DNA of 64,000 nt, from assembly GCA_001897155.1 (NCBI GenBank), contig MKSF01000014.1:248001-312000 (forward strand), given 5' to 3'. Below the pieces are notes generated by a model, which ran no database searches, was not told the origin of the DNA, and worked only from the letters and a program-made list of their open reading frames with translations. Positions 25,795-34,498 of this stretch are shown one piece after another. Made by a program: the position numbers and the translations under genes. Numbering within the stretch: position 1 is the stretch's first letter; every line of letters begins with the position of its first letter. The DNA comes from Bacteroidetes bacterium 47-18 (GTDB lineage: Bacteria > Bacteroidota > Bacteroidia > Chitinophagales > Chitinophagaceae).

Positions 25795-25923
25795 GTCAAA
25801 AAAATATGATGTTTAGAGATATTGTAGTAAGTTTATAGTTTGGAATGTGATGAAAGGAAGAAATTAATGTTATCTTATTGTGATAAATCCGGTGACGGAT
25901 AGAACCGACTAAAACGACTTGCA

Positions 25924-27234
25924 ATGAAGAAGGTGAAAAAAATATTGGGTATGACGCTGATGGTGTGTGGATCTTATACGGTGGTAAAGGCCCAGCAGCT
26001 GAATGTGGGAAGTTTGCATAACCGGCAGAATGAAGAAGTGAAGGCCGCTCCTCCCAAAGAGGATGCCGCGGCTAAGAAAGAAGTCAGTGTTCCCCAGGCC
26101 AACCCGTTCAGGCCCAGCACTACCGAGGTAGCGAAGCAGGCTGATGCAGTGGTAAAGCCTGAAGCGAAGCAGACCCCTAAAGAGAACAACGAAGTATTGC
26201 TGGCCTCCAGCGAAAAGCTGCCGGCAGGATCGGTAGCACCCGCTCCCAAAGTGAACCTCCCCAAGAGCCATAAGCCTATACTGACGGATTATGTGCATAA
26301 CGGAAGGTTTGAGCCGGTACCGCTTGCAGGGGAACTGAATTACTATAAGCACAACAATGACGCGATGCTTACCTATACCAAAGGGTATATGGTGAACTTT
26401 GACAAGCGGCTGTCCTCACTGCGCAGTGACAGGAAGGTGCAGACGCTGAAATCAATAGACGCGATCCTGGATCAGCATAAGATCCCGCGTGAGCTGAAAT
26501 ACCTGGCGGTCATTGAATCTGCCCTGAACAGTACCGCTACCTCACCGGTAGGGGCCAAGGGATACTGGCAGTTCATGGAGCCTACAGGCAGGATGATGGG
26601 ATTGAAGATCAGCGGCGGACGGGACGACAGGACTGACCTGACCCGCTCCACGCAGGCGGCTGCCAAATACCTGACCTACCTGTATGACGAGTTCGAGGAC
26701 TGGCTGCTGGTGGTAGCGTCCTACAACTGCGGACCGAGACCCGTGATCAACGCTATGCGCACGACCGGGAAGAACGACTTCTGGTCTATTAAAAAATACC
26801 TGCCTAAAGAGACCCAGAACCACGTGATGGCTTTTGTGGCTACGGCTACCATAATGGAACGGATGCCGCACTTCATAGAGAGCGGTGTGCCCAAGGATTT
26901 TGACTGGAAAGCCCTGAACATTAACAGGAAGGCGGTAGTGGAAGAGGCGGAGAAAAAGAAAAAAGGACATCCTTTGCTCTCGCGCTTCTCTGAAGAAGAG
27001 GTGGCCACTATGGCGATGGTGCGCATCAGCAAGCCGCTCGACCTGGAAGTGGTGGCAAGGCACCTGGAAACCGACAGGCGCCAGTTGGGCAGGTGGAACT
27101 ATGACTACTTTACATTCCTCTCCGAATACCAGGCCGGGACCAGCACCTATAACCTGAGGATCCCCAAGGATAAACTTGAAAAATACCTGGAAAAAAGATC
27201 GCAGATAGAAAAGGAGCTGATGGATTTGAATTAA
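25924..27234 (+). CDS. Periplasmic lytic murein transglycosylase (MltD-like)
   Basis: 436 residues. Signal peptide MKKVKKILGMTLMVCGSYTV with cleavage near VKAQQ, then a low-complexity Pro/Lys/Ala linker to about 115. The lysozyme-like SLT domain (about 150-300) contains the catalytic Glu in LAVIESALNSTATSPVGAKG, then YWQFMEPTGR and the later VASYNCGP motif. The C-terminal MltD-type region (about 355-435) ends without a recognisable LysM domain, unlike many relatives that have one or more. It cleaves peptidoglycan glycan strands with 1,6-anhydro products. It stands alone between tatA's terminator and its own terminator. Confidence 0.9.
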   Translation: MKKVKKILGMTLMVCGSYTVVKAQQLNVGSLHNRQNEEVKAAPPKEDAAAKKEVSVPQANPFRPSTTEVAKQADAVVKPEAKQTPKENNEVLLASSEKLPAGSVAPAPKVNLPKSHKPILTDYVHNGRFEPVPLAGELNYYKHNNDAMLTYTKGYMVNFDKRLSSLRSDRKVQTLKSIDAILDQHKIPRELKYLAVIESALNSTATSPVGAKGYWQFMEPTGRMMGLKISGGRDDRTDLTRSTQAAAKYLTYLYDEFEDWLLVVASYNCGPRPVINAMRTTGKNDFWSIKKYLPKETQNHVMAFVATATIMERMPHFIESGVPKDFDWKALNINRKAVVEEAEKKKKGHPLLSRFSEEEVATMAMVRISKPLDLEVVARHLETDRRQLGRWNYDYFTFLSEYQAGTSTYNLRIPKDKLEKYLEKRSQIEKELMDLN

Positions 27235-27244
27235 TTTGTAAAAG

Positions 27245-27278
27245 GAGCCGGCCGGAATAGGCTGGCTCACTTTTTTTT
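27245..27278 (+). terminator. Terminator after the lytic transglycosylase
   Basis: GAGCCGGCC and GGCTGGCTC arms (one G-T pair), a short loop and eight T residues at 27271-27278. Confidence 0.9.
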
Positions 27279-27318
27279 AATAACATTGTAGGCATTATCA
27301 AACAATCGGAACGTTATT

Positions 27319-28320
27319 ATGAAAGTGATCATACCTGTTGCCGGTGCAGGGACCAAATTGCGCCCCCATACCTATACGCAGCCCAAGGCGCTGATACCTA
27401 TGGCGGGAAAGACCATCCTGGGCGTGATACTGGACCAGTTGTCTTCCCGGGAGTTTGAGGAATACGTGTTTGTGGTGGGATACCTGGGAGAAAAGATCCA
27501 GGACTATATCAGGCAGTATTACGGTCATCTGAACTGCACCTTTGTGACCCAGAATGATAGGAAGGGCACCGGTCATGCCATCTACCTGACCGCTAATGTG
27601 GTAGGCGACAGCGAGGTGCTGATAGTATACGGAGATACGATCTGCGATTACAACCTGGATGCGCTGCTGGACAATCCTCATTCCGTGGTCGGTGTAAAGC
27701 GGGTGGATGATCCGAGGAACTTTGGCGTTGCCGAGATCGATAAGGACAATAAAATACTTAAAGTCGCTGAAAAGCCTGCTATTCCCAAATCCAATATGGC
27801 TATGGTGGGCATCTATAAGATCAAGGAGACCCGCGTCATGTACGAGGTGCTGGCACGGGAGCTGGAAAAGGACTCTGCGATAGACGGGGAATACCACTTT
27901 ACGACCATCATGCAGGAAATGATCAAAAGCGGGATCGTTTTTGATGCGCACAAGATGAACCACTGGTTTGATTGCGGGAGAAAGGAAACCCTGCTGGAGA
28001 CCAATAAGACGCTGCTGAAAAAGATGTATGACGAGAAGCAGGATATGGTGATGCCGGAGCAGCTGATCAACAGCGTGGTCATCCCTCCCGTAAATATAGG
28101 AAAAGGATGCATTATCAGGGACTCTATCATAGGGCCTTCGGTATCTATCGGGGAGAACTCCCTGGTAGCCTCATCCATTATCAAGAACTCCATACTGGGC
28201 AACTATGCCAGGCTGGAAGAGGTGGTGCTGGAAGCATCCATCATCGGCAGCGATGCCTATGTGAAAGGGGTCTGCCAGAGCCTGAACATAGGAGATAATA
28301 CAGAAATAGACTTAGGATAA
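27319..28320 (+). CDS. Sugar-phosphate nucleotidyltransferase
   Basis: 333 residues. The N-terminal MKVIIPVAGAGTKLRPHTYT has the nucleotide-binding GxGTRLxP-type loop (here GAGTKLRP), followed by PKALIPMAGK. Further motifs are YGDTICDYNLD and GEYHFTT. The C-terminal about 80 residues are a left-handed beta-helix (repeats such as IGKGCIIRDSIIGPSVSIGENSLV, read in hexapeptides). The family transfers NMP to sugar-1-phosphates; the substrate cannot be told. It is first in a tightly spaced run through tsaE (next gene 10 nt downstream). Confidence 0.88.
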   Translation: MKVIIPVAGAGTKLRPHTYTQPKALIPMAGKTILGVILDQLSSREFEEYVFVVGYLGEKIQDYIRQYYGHLNCTFVTQNDRKGTGHAIYLTANVVGDSEVLIVYGDTICDYNLDALLDNPHSVVGVKRVDDPRNFGVAEIDKDNKILKVAEKPAIPKSNMAMVGIYKIKETRVMYEVLARELEKDSAIDGEYHFTTIMQEMIKSGIVFDAHKMNHWFDCGRKETLLETNKTLLKKMYDEKQDMVMPEQLINSVVIPPVNIGKGCIIRDSIIGPSVSIGENSLVASSIIKNSILGNYARLEEVVLEASIIGSDAYVKGVCQSLNIGDNTEIDLG

Positions 28321-28330
28321 AATAACATTT

Positions 28331-29305
28331 ATGCAATTCGATCCATCGGAAAACAGGATTTGTCAATTATTCCGGATAGAAAAGCCTGTTATACAGGCGG
28401 GTATGATATGGGCATCGGGCTGGAGACTGGCTGCTGCGGTCAGCAATGCCGGCGGCCTGGGCATTATCGGGGCCGGTAGTATGTACCCGCACATCCTGGA
28501 AGAGCATCTCCGGGAAATGCAGACGGCTACCGGCCGTCCTTACGCGGTCAACCTGCCGCTTTTATATCCCGATATTGACAAGCACGTGGAGCTGATACTG
28601 AAATACAAGGTGCCGGTGGTCTTTACCTCTGCCGGTAATCCCAAAATCTGGACCCCTGTACTGAAAGCCGCGGGCATCACGGTGGTGCACGTGGTAAGCA
28701 GCACTAAATTCGCGCTGAAATGCCAGGAGGCCGGTGTGGACGCAGTGGTCGCGGAAGGATTTGAAGCCGGCGGGCATAACGGTCGGGAAGAGACCACCAC
28801 GCTGTGCCTGATCCCCGAAGTGCGGAAAGCTATCACGATCCCGCTGATTGCGGCCGGGGGAATAGGCAGCGGCCGGGCGATGTTCGCGGTAATGGCGCTG
28901 GGCGCCGAAGGCGTGCAGATAGGGTCCCGCTTCGTCTGCTCAGAGGAAGCCTCCAGCCACATCAACTTTAAAAACGCTGTCCTGAACGCCGGAGAAGGAG
29001 ATACGCAGTTGTCCCTTAAGCAACTGACGCCGGTAAGGCTTCTGAAAAACGACTTTTATAAGCTTGTTTCCCGGGCAGAACAGGAAGGCGCTTCTCCCGA
29101 AACCCTCAATGAGCTGCTGGGAAGAGGTCGCGCTAAAAAAGGTATGTTTGAAGGCGACCTGTCGGAAGGCGAGCTGGAGATCGGGCAGGTAAGCGCGGGC
29201 ATCCGTGAAATTATGCCGGCCGCTGCTATCGTGGAAGAAATATGGGATGAATTTTTGACAACCTGTTCGCAACCTTTTAAAAGCTATGGAACCGTCAAAG
29301 CCTGA
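28331..29305 (+). CDS. Nitronate monooxygenase / FabK-like flavoprotein
   Basis: 324 residues, a TIM-barrel FMN enzyme of the 2-nitropropane dioxygenase family: substrate/FMN loops PVIQAGMIW, AVSNAGGLGIIGAG, TSAGNP, then VAEGFEAGGHNG with the catalytic-site His, IAAGGIGSGRAM and GAEGVQIGSRF for FMN phosphate. Such enzymes oxidise alkyl nitronates or, in the FabK branch, reduce enoyl-ACP; the sequence alone does not settle it. It overlaps the next gene (thioesterase) by 20 bp, so translation is probably coupled. Confidence 0.88.
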   Translation: MQFDPSENRICQLFRIEKPVIQAGMIWASGWRLAAAVSNAGGLGIIGAGSMYPHILEEHLREMQTATGRPYAVNLPLLYPDIDKHVELILKYKVPVVFTSAGNPKIWTPVLKAAGITVVHVVSSTKFALKCQEAGVDAVVAEGFEAGGHNGREETTTLCLIPEVRKAITIPLIAAGGIGSGRAMFAVMALGAEGVQIGSRFVCSEEASSHINFKNAVLNAGEGDTQLSLKQLTPVRLLKNDFYKLVSRAEQEGASPETLNELLGRGRAKKGMFEGDLSEGELEIGQVSAGIREIMPAAAIVEEIWDEFLTTCSQPFKSYGTVKA

Positions 29306-29720
29306 TATGACTGCCGTAGATGCTGTCAGAAAGAAGATGTGGGACAGGGACTATTTCAGCCAGTGGCTGGGCATAGAGCTGCAGGAAGTGGCGGTAGGCT
29401 ATTGCAGGGCGGCCTTTGTGGTAAGGAAAGAAATGCTCAACGGTCATGGGATCGTGCAGGGCGGCGTGCTCTTTTCCGTGGCGGATACCGCCTTTGCCTT
29501 TGCGTGCAACGCGCAGGGGAAGCTGACCGTCGCCCTGGAGGTCGGCGTTAACTTCATTAAGCCGGCAGCGGAAGGAGAGCGTCTTACCATAGAGGCCAGG
29601 GCGTTACATCACGGCCGTAAAACGGGTGTGTATGATGTGAGGGTAACCAACGACAAGGAGGAGCTGGTCTGTCTTTTTAAAGGCACCTGCTATACCTCTT
29701 CTAAAAACATACTGGATTAA
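29286..29720 (+). CDS. PaaI-type hot-dog acyl-CoA thioesterase
   Basis: 144 residues, single hot-dog domain. The motif LNGHGIVQGGVLFSVADTAF has the HG(x)2QGG segment and catalytic Asp of the PaaI family. Members hydrolyse acyl- or phenylacetyl-CoA intermediates. The start is the ATG inside the end of the nitronate monooxygenase gene (20-bp overlap). No phenylacetate pathway genes are nearby, so the substrate is open. Confidence 0.88.
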   Translation: MEPSKPDMTAVDAVRKKMWDRDYFSQWLGIELQEVAVGYCRAAFVVRKEMLNGHGIVQGGVLFSVADTAFAFACNAQGKLTVALEVGVNFIKPAAEGERLTIEARALHHGRKTGVYDVRVTNDKEELVCLFKGTCYTSSKNILD

Positions 29721-29721
29721 G

Positions 29722-30162
29722 ATGATGATGCGGCTGGAGCATAGGGCCTATGATTTTAAGATAAAGGCCACGGAGGGCAAACGCTACATTTTTGACGTCA
29801 TCAGGCGGAAATATGTGGTGCTGACGCCCGAGGAATGGGTGCGCCAGCATATGGTGCGGTATATGCTGGAGGTGATGGACTACCCGCAGGCGCTGATCTC
29901 TATGGAAAAGCGGGTGGTGGTGAACAACCTGAGCCGGCGGTATGATATGGTGGTGTATGACAGGAATACCCGGCCTTGGATGCTCGTCGAATGCAAGGCG
30001 CCCCACGTCACTGTCGGGGATCAGGCCTTTCGCCAGTTGCTGATGTACCAGCAGGCTATTCAGTGTCCTTACGGCCTGATTACCAACGGCGCTACCTCCT
30101 ATTGCTGCCATATGCAACTGGCGGATTTTAAATGGCTGGAAACATTACCTGCATTTAATTAA
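29722..30162 (+). CDS. Stand-alone HsdR N-terminal-type (PD-(D/E)XK) nuclease-like protein
   Basis: 146 residues. Matches the HsdR_N_2-type domain seen at the start of type I restriction subunits. The fold's active-site pattern is visible: RRYDMVVYD supplies the Asp, LVECKAP supplies E-x-K, and QAFRQLLMYQ supplies the following Gln helix; an upstream Glu is in RYMLEVM. The residues look intact, so nuclease activity is possible, but there is no helicase, methylase or specificity gene nearby. It begins 1 nt after the thioesterase stop (ATG ATG ATG) and precedes SUI1 and tsaE, so it is an operon member in a housekeeping setting. Such orphan copies are common in Bacteroidota; their role is unknown. 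Confidence 0.8.
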   Translation: MMMRLEHRAYDFKIKATEGKRYIFDVIRRKYVVLTPEEWVRQHMVRYMLEVMDYPQALISMEKRVVVNNLSRRYDMVVYDRNTRPWMLVECKAPHVTVGDQAFRQLLMYQQAIQCPYGLITNGATSYCCHMQLADFKWLETLPAFN

Positions 30163-30171
30163 AAAGATATC

Positions 30172-30522
30172 ATGAACAAGCATAAGAAATATAACGGCCT
30201 GTCTGCCTTGGGTGGCCTGGTGTACTCCACCAACCCGGATGCGATACCGCCGGAGCAGGAGCCGGAAGCGGAAACGCTGCCGCCGGCACAACAGCAGCTA
30301 AGGGTAGAAATAGACCGGAAAAAACGTGCCGGGAAAAGTGTGACCCTGGTAACCGGCTTTATCGGGTCGGAGGAAAGCCTGCAGGACCTGGGCAAGCAGC
30401 TTAAGACCAAATGCGGTGTAGGCGGCAGCGCCAAGGACGGGGAGATCCTGATACAGGGGGAATACAGGGAAAAGGTCGCCGGCCTTTTAAGGGAATGGGG
30501 CTATAAAGTTAAAGTGATATAA
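30172..30522 (+). CDS. yciH: SUI1/YciH family translation factor
   Basis: 116 residues: a variable N-terminus with a Pro/Glu-rich linker, then the eIF1/SUI1 fold, with RKKRAGKSVTLVTGF, LGKQLKTKCGVGGSAKDG and ILIQGEYREKV matching the family. Bacterial SUI1 proteins bind the ribosome and may influence start-site fidelity. It lies 9 nt after the HsdR-N gene and 2 nt before tsaE. Confidence 0.9.
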   Translation: MNKHKKYNGLSALGGLVYSTNPDAIPPEQEPEAETLPPAQQQLRVEIDRKKRAGKSVTLVTGFIGSEESLQDLGKQLKTKCGVGGSAKDGEILIQGEYREKVAGLLREWGYKVKVI

Positions 30523-30524
30523 AT

Positions 30525-30971
30525 ATGAGCAGTATAGCTGTCGATTATAGCCTGGAGGATATTCACCGGGTGGTGCCGGAAGTCTGGAAAATGATACGGC
30601 ACAGCAAGGTAGTCGTGCTGAAAGGTGAAATGGGAGCCGGGAAGACAACACTGGTAAGTGCCATAGCGCAATACTTAGGAGTTACCGATGAGGTCAGCAG
30701 CCCGACTTTTTCCATTGTGAATGAATATGCGTCCGTGGGAGGACAAAAACGGGTCTATCACCTGGACCTGTATCGTATTGCCGATATCAACGAGCTGATA
30801 GATATGGGTATGGAGGACCTGCTGGAAAGTGAGTATGAGGTCATGTTCATAGAATGGCCGCAACTGGCCGAGCCTTTTTTACCAGCCGGTACCGTACAGG
30901 TACTGTTGGAGAAGACCGGCGAAACGACCCGGCATCTTGAAGTGGCTCCTTACCTTTTCGGGGAGCAGTAA
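30525..30971 (+). CDS. tsaE: tRNA threonylcarbamoyladenosine biosynthesis ATPase TsaE
   Basis: 148 residues. Walker A GEMGAGKTTL (about 35-44), then the TsaE signature SSPTFSIVNEY and HLDLYRI, and EWPQLAEPFLP near the end. TsaE works with TsaB and TsaD in t6A modification of ANN-decoding tRNAs and is usually essential. It is the last gene of the operon that begins at 27319; no clear terminator is visible directly after it, and the repeat island follows. Confidence 0.95.
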   Translation: MSSIAVDYSLEDIHRVVPEVWKMIRHSKVVVLKGEMGAGKTTLVSAIAQYLGVTDEVSSPTFSIVNEYASVGGQKRVYHLDLYRIADINELIDMGMEDLLESEYEVMFIEWPQLAEPFLPAGTVQVLLEKTGETTRHLEVAPYLFGEQ

Positions 30972-31005
30972 CGTTACTGTCAACTTGCCGGGCTATTTAT
31001 ATGCC

Positions 31006-31388
31006 CCGGCTGCTCTTTTGACCGGAGATAATCAGCCTTTCCTGCTGTGCTTCCAGGAGCTAAAAAGCACCGTCATTTCGACTGGAACGTAGCGGAATGG
31101 AGAAATCTCACATAGTTACTTACAATCAGGAGATCAGCTTCGCTGAGAATAGTCCCCTACTTCACTGCGTTTCGCTTGAAATGACTACCTTTTGGAGCAG
31201 TATCCAAAAAAATCTTATATATATAGGGAGTCATTATAAATTACCCATTATTATAAGAGTTTCCTCCCATCCGTTCGGAATGACCAACACCCTCAGTGTC
31301 TTTATAGTAAAAGCGGTTCTGACCCGCAGAGAGGACACCGTTCAGCGGGGCGTATCTGTAATAAAAGGTTGTTGCCTGTAAGCAGATA
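31006..31388 (+). repeat. Duplicated intergenic block, copy A
   Basis: This 383-bp stretch recurs at 31452-31848 with about 90% identity and small indels. It contains a MITE-like element (31072-31185), then an AT-rich part, the CATCCGTTCGGAATGAC core and a tail ending TGCCTGTAAGCAGATA. Short frames inside it differ between the copies and are not conserved proteins. Confidence 0.85.
31072..31185. mobile_element. MITE-like element, copy A
   Basis: About 114 bp bounded by GTCATTTC and GAAATGAC; the outer roughly 40 bp on each side are inverted repeats of one another (GTCATTTCxAxxGxAACGxAG pattern). It encodes nothing. Related GTCATTTCGA..GAGAAATCTC repeats are widespread in Bacteroidota intergenic DNA. 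Confidence 0.6.
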
Positions 31389-31451
31389 GTCACAAAATTT
31401 TATCTTATATCCATCAGGAGGCCATTATTTCCCGTGCGGGAGCTATCGCTT

Positions 31452-31848
31452 CCGGCTGCTCTTTTGACCGGAGATAATCAGCCTTTCCTGCTGCGCTCCC
31501 AAGAGCTAAAAAGAACCGTCATTTCGACTGGTAGCGGAATGGAGAAATCTCACATAGTTACTTACAATCAGGAGATCAGCTTCGCTGAGAATAGTCCCCC
31601 TACTTCACTGCGTTTCGCTTGAAATGACTACCTTTTGGGGCAGTATCCCAAAAAATCTTAACTGCCTGTCTATATATAGGGAACAAAAAATCATTATAAA
31701 TTACCCATTATTATAAGAGCTTGTTCTCATCCGTTCGGAATGACCAACACCCTCAGGTCTTTATAGTAAAAGCGGTTCTGACCCGCAGAGAGGACACCGT
31801 TCAGCGGGGCGTATCTGGTAATAAAAGGTTGTTGCCTGTAAGCAGATA
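31452..31848 (+). repeat. Duplicated intergenic block, copy B
   Basis: Second copy of the block at 31006-31388; it differs by small indels (for example ACTGGTAGCGG against ACTGGAACGTAGCGG, and an extra tract before CATTATAAATTACCC). The two copies fill the gap between tsaE and the lipoprotein gene. Confidence 0.85.
31518..31628. mobile_element. MITE-like element, copy B
   Basis: About 111 bp with the same GTCATTTC/GAAATGAC ends as copy A. Because the flanks are also duplicated, it was most likely copied with the whole block and not inserted independently. Confidence 0.55.
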
Positions 31849-31853
31849 ATATT

Positions 31854-31886
31854 AAAGAGGCTTTCCCCGGATGAGGAAGCCTCTTT
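31854..31886. terminator. Probable terminator between tsaE side and the lipoprotein gene
   Basis: AAAGAGGCTTTCC and GGAAGCCTCTTT arms with a short loop; it could serve the minus-strand gene ending at 31956. The T-runs are weak on both strands. Confidence 0.5.
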
Positions 31887-31955
31887 GATATATTTTTGAT
31901 CATCAGTTGACGGGCCATAGAATATCCTTCTTTCTTACGATCGGATAGTCAGTTA

Positions 31956-32528
31956 TTATTTATAAATATTGATATGGTAGGAATCCCCGAACATGGTACC
32001 ATATTCATAATGATAGACCCGTACCGGAACTCCGTCTAAATGGATATCTTCAGGATAGGCGACGGAAGCCTGCCAATAACCGGGACTTCGGGTATTGGTA
32101 CATGGTTCTTTCCAGGTGTGGTATGGATTCCCCCCTTTGGCTCCTGTTATATAGTAAGTTTTATTTACTTTAGGGAATCTGAGCATATAATCATATCCCG
32201 CTCTTACATATAATACCGGCATGTTTGTAAAACCGGCGATACTATCCGGAACCAGTTTCCGGAGTATCACTATCGAATCGTTCAGGTTAAATAGACTGTC
32301 TGTAATGCCGGTGCTTATATAGTGGCTTACAGTATCTGTCAGGTCGCCGGTGCCTTTAAAGGTGTACACTTCATAACCTTCAATTTCATCCGTTTTAAAA
32401 TTAACGGGCAGTACATTTACAGATCTGCTGTAATATACAGCTTTACTATATTCACATTCTTTCTTTTTGCATCCCATCGCAGTTATGATAAGGATCGATA
32501 AAATCAGGGAACTCTTTTTCATATACAT
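31956..32528 (-). CDS. Lipoprotein of unknown function
   Basis: 190 residues (MYMKKSS; an ATG two codons in, at 32522, is equally possible). The signal peptide ends in a TAMGC lipobox with KKK following, so the mature protein should be anchored on Cys. The rest is beta-rich, with no family recognised; segments such as NSRSVNVLPVNFKTDEIEGY-like strands and a C-terminal VRVYHYEYGTMFGDSYH region suggest a compact periplasmic or surface domain. It is isolated: the repeat island lies on one side and a divergent gene on the other. Possibly a strain-specific accessory gene. Confidence 0.7.
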   Translation of the reverse strand: MYMKKSSLILSILIITAMGCKKKECEYSKAVYYSRSVNVLPVNFKTDEIEGYEVYTFKGTGDLTDTVSHYISTGITDSLFNLNDSIVILRKLVPDSIAGFTNMPVLYVRAGYDYMLRFPKVNKTYYITGAKGGNPYHTWKEPCTNTRSPGYWQASVAYPEDIHLDGVPVRVYHYEYGTMFGDSYHINIYK

Positions 32529-32661
32529 TCTTTTTGAAAAAAAACGTATTATGCTGCCGGAAAATTGGGTGGATGGCGTAATTTTTATTTCTTAATAAAA
32601 TGCTAATATAGTAGCCGGAATTGTGTATCTTGCGCTGTTTTTTAAATTGAAATTTTATATA

Positions 32662-33741
32662 ATGAGCACAAAAATTACATTCTTCTTACGTTACGCGTTA
32701 TTGCTGCTGATCTGCCTTGTTGCGGGTACAGGGCTTAGGGCCCAGGATAAGGACACCGAGATTTCGGGTGAGGAAACCCTGAAAATGTGGCTGGATACGC
32801 TGGAAAAGATAGACCAGACCATTCCTTACAAGACCGGCAAGGTGGACATCAATGAGCAGATAGATCTGAATATACCGAAGGGATATAAATTTATACCGCA
32901 GCAGGAAGCCCGGATGATCGTTTCGGACCTGTGGGGCAATCCCCAGGACAACAGCGTGCTGGGAATGATAGTTCCTGCCGATTACAAGCTGTCAAACCTG
33001 GACGGGTGGGCTTTTGTGGTCACTTATGAAGAGAGCGGTTATGTAAAGGATGAGGACGCGGAAGATATAGATTATGCGGCCATGCTGAAGGATATCCAGA
33101 AAGACGAGACCGCTGTCAACGAGGAGCGGGCGAAGCTGGGCTATGAAAGCATTCACCTGATAGACTGGGCTGCCAGTCCTTATTATGATAAGGAAAGGAA
33201 GATCCTGCACTGGGCCAAGAAATTACAGTTCGGGGATGCCGGCCTGACGCCGGAAGAGCTCACCCTGAATTATGATGTCCGTATACTCGGCCGTAAGGGT
33301 ATCTTAAGCCTGAATGCAGTAGGGACTATGGATCAGCTGGATATTATAAATCAGCATATACCGGATGTGCTGGGCATTGCCGGCTTCAGGGAAGGCTATG
33401 CTTACAGTGACTTTAATCCTTCCGTAGACAAGGTGGCGGCCTATACGGTCGGCGGACTGGTGGCCGGTAAGCTGCTGGCCAAATCGGGTCTCCTGGTGCT
33501 GCTGCTGAAAAATATCAAGCTGGTCATTTTTGCCATTGTGGGTGCTTTTGCTTTATTCCGCAAAAAGATAGCGGGTCTCTTCGGCAGGAAACAGCAAGAG
33601 CCGGACTATGCTGCCGTACCTGCCGTTCCGGGAGAATTCCCTCAGGAAGACGGGCAGGCAGGATCGGAATATGCGGCTTTTAATGACAGTATAGCGGATG
33701 GTCCTACCGGTACGTTGCCGGAAGAGGAGGTGAAAAGCTAA
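32662..33741 (+). CDS. DUF2167 family membrane protein
   Basis: I use the ATG at 32662 (MSTKITFFLRYALLLLICLV); a 13-codon upstream extension looks non-coding. 359 residues: signal peptide to LRAQ, then the DUF2167 domain (about 30-270) with the typical segments DLWGNP, GWAFVVTYEESGYVKD, LIDWAASPYYD and LHWAKKLQF. It ends with hydrophobic segments near 275-320 (GLVAGKLLAKSGLLVLLLKNIK and VIFAIVGAFALF) and an acidic tail. The function of the family is unknown. The rhomboid gene follows 7 nt downstream, so the two are probably co-transcribed. Confidence 0.88.
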   Translation: MSTKITFFLRYALLLLICLVAGTGLRAQDKDTEISGEETLKMWLDTLEKIDQTIPYKTGKVDINEQIDLNIPKGYKFIPQQEARMIVSDLWGNPQDNSVLGMIVPADYKLSNLDGWAFVVTYEESGYVKDEDAEDIDYAAMLKDIQKDETAVNEERAKLGYESIHLIDWAASPYYDKERKILHWAKKLQFGDAGLTPEELTLNYDVRILGRKGILSLNAVGTMDQLDIINQHIPDVLGIAGFREGYAYSDFNPSVDKVAAYTVGGLVAGKLLAKSGLLVLLLKNIKLVIFAIVGAFALFRKKIAGLFGRKQQEPDYAAVPAVPGEFPQEDGQAGSEYAAFNDSIADGPTGTLPEEEVKS

Positions 33742-33748
33742 ATATCCT

Positions 33749-34351
33749 ATGATCACAATAAGTATTATCGTCCTGACGGTCATTATTTCGTTATGGGGAT
33801 TCAGGGACCACTCGGTCTTTAACAGGCTCTGCCTGTATCCCTATGAAATGGCTGCTGCCGGGAGCGGGTATTTCAGGTTCGTATCGGTAGGCTTTGTGCA
33901 TGCGGACTGGGGGCATTTGCTGTTCAATATGCTGACGCTCTGGTTCTTCGGCAGCGTGCTGGAGCAGCAGGTATTCTCTGAGGTGCAATATGTGCTGCTG
34001 TATTTTTCCGCCATGGTGCTATCCTCCGCCCCGGAATACCGGAAACAGCAGCAAAACCCGGGATACAGGGCCTGTGGCGCCAGCGGCGCGGTTTCGGCTG
34101 TGCTCTTCTCCCTCGTGCTTTTCCAGCCCTGGGGTGTGGTATATATCAAATTCATCATTCCCGTTTACTTCGTATTGTTCGCCGTATTTTATATGCTGTA
34201 CTCCTGGTACCAGTCCAGGAACGCTTCGGATAATATCGCGCACGGGGTGCACTTGTGGGGTGCCTTATACGGCATTGCCTATACACTGATCGTAAAGCCG
34301 GAATCCTTCAGCATCTTCCTGGATAAGATCAGGCGTCCGCCTTTTTTATGA
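33749..34351 (+). CDS. Rhomboid family intramembrane serine protease
   Basis: 200 residues with about six TMs. The catalytic serine is in GASGAVSAVLF (TM4) and the catalytic histidine in HGVHLWGALYG (last TM); the first-loop HADWGHLLFNM motif is also present. Rhomboids cut membrane proteins within or near their TM segments. All key residues are intact. It lies 7 nt after the DUF2167 gene. Confidence 0.92.
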   Translation: MITISIIVLTVIISLWGFRDHSVFNRLCLYPYEMAAAGSGYFRFVSVGFVHADWGHLLFNMLTLWFFGSVLEQQVFSEVQYVLLYFSAMVLSSAPEYRKQQQNPGYRACGASGAVSAVLFSLVLFQPWGVVYIKFIIPVYFVLFAVFYMLYSWYQSRNASDNIAHGVHLWGALYGIAYTLIVKPESFSIFLDKIRRPPFL

Positions 34352-34498
34352 TATTTCATATGTGAAAAGGGCACGCTGCCGGGGAGAAAAGGGCGGCGGG
34401 ATGGTATAGGGATTTACTATAAAATTAAGGTCTGTCCGTAGGAATATCATATATAAATATTATTTTCGCAACTTGAAAAAGCCCATAAATAGACGTTT

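Noticed and set aside
31097-31622. Two short plus-strand frames sharing an N-terminal MEKSHIVTYNQEISFAENSP
   Set aside because: The similarity comes from the duplicated non-coding block; the frames diverge after a few dozen codons and cross a MITE-like element.
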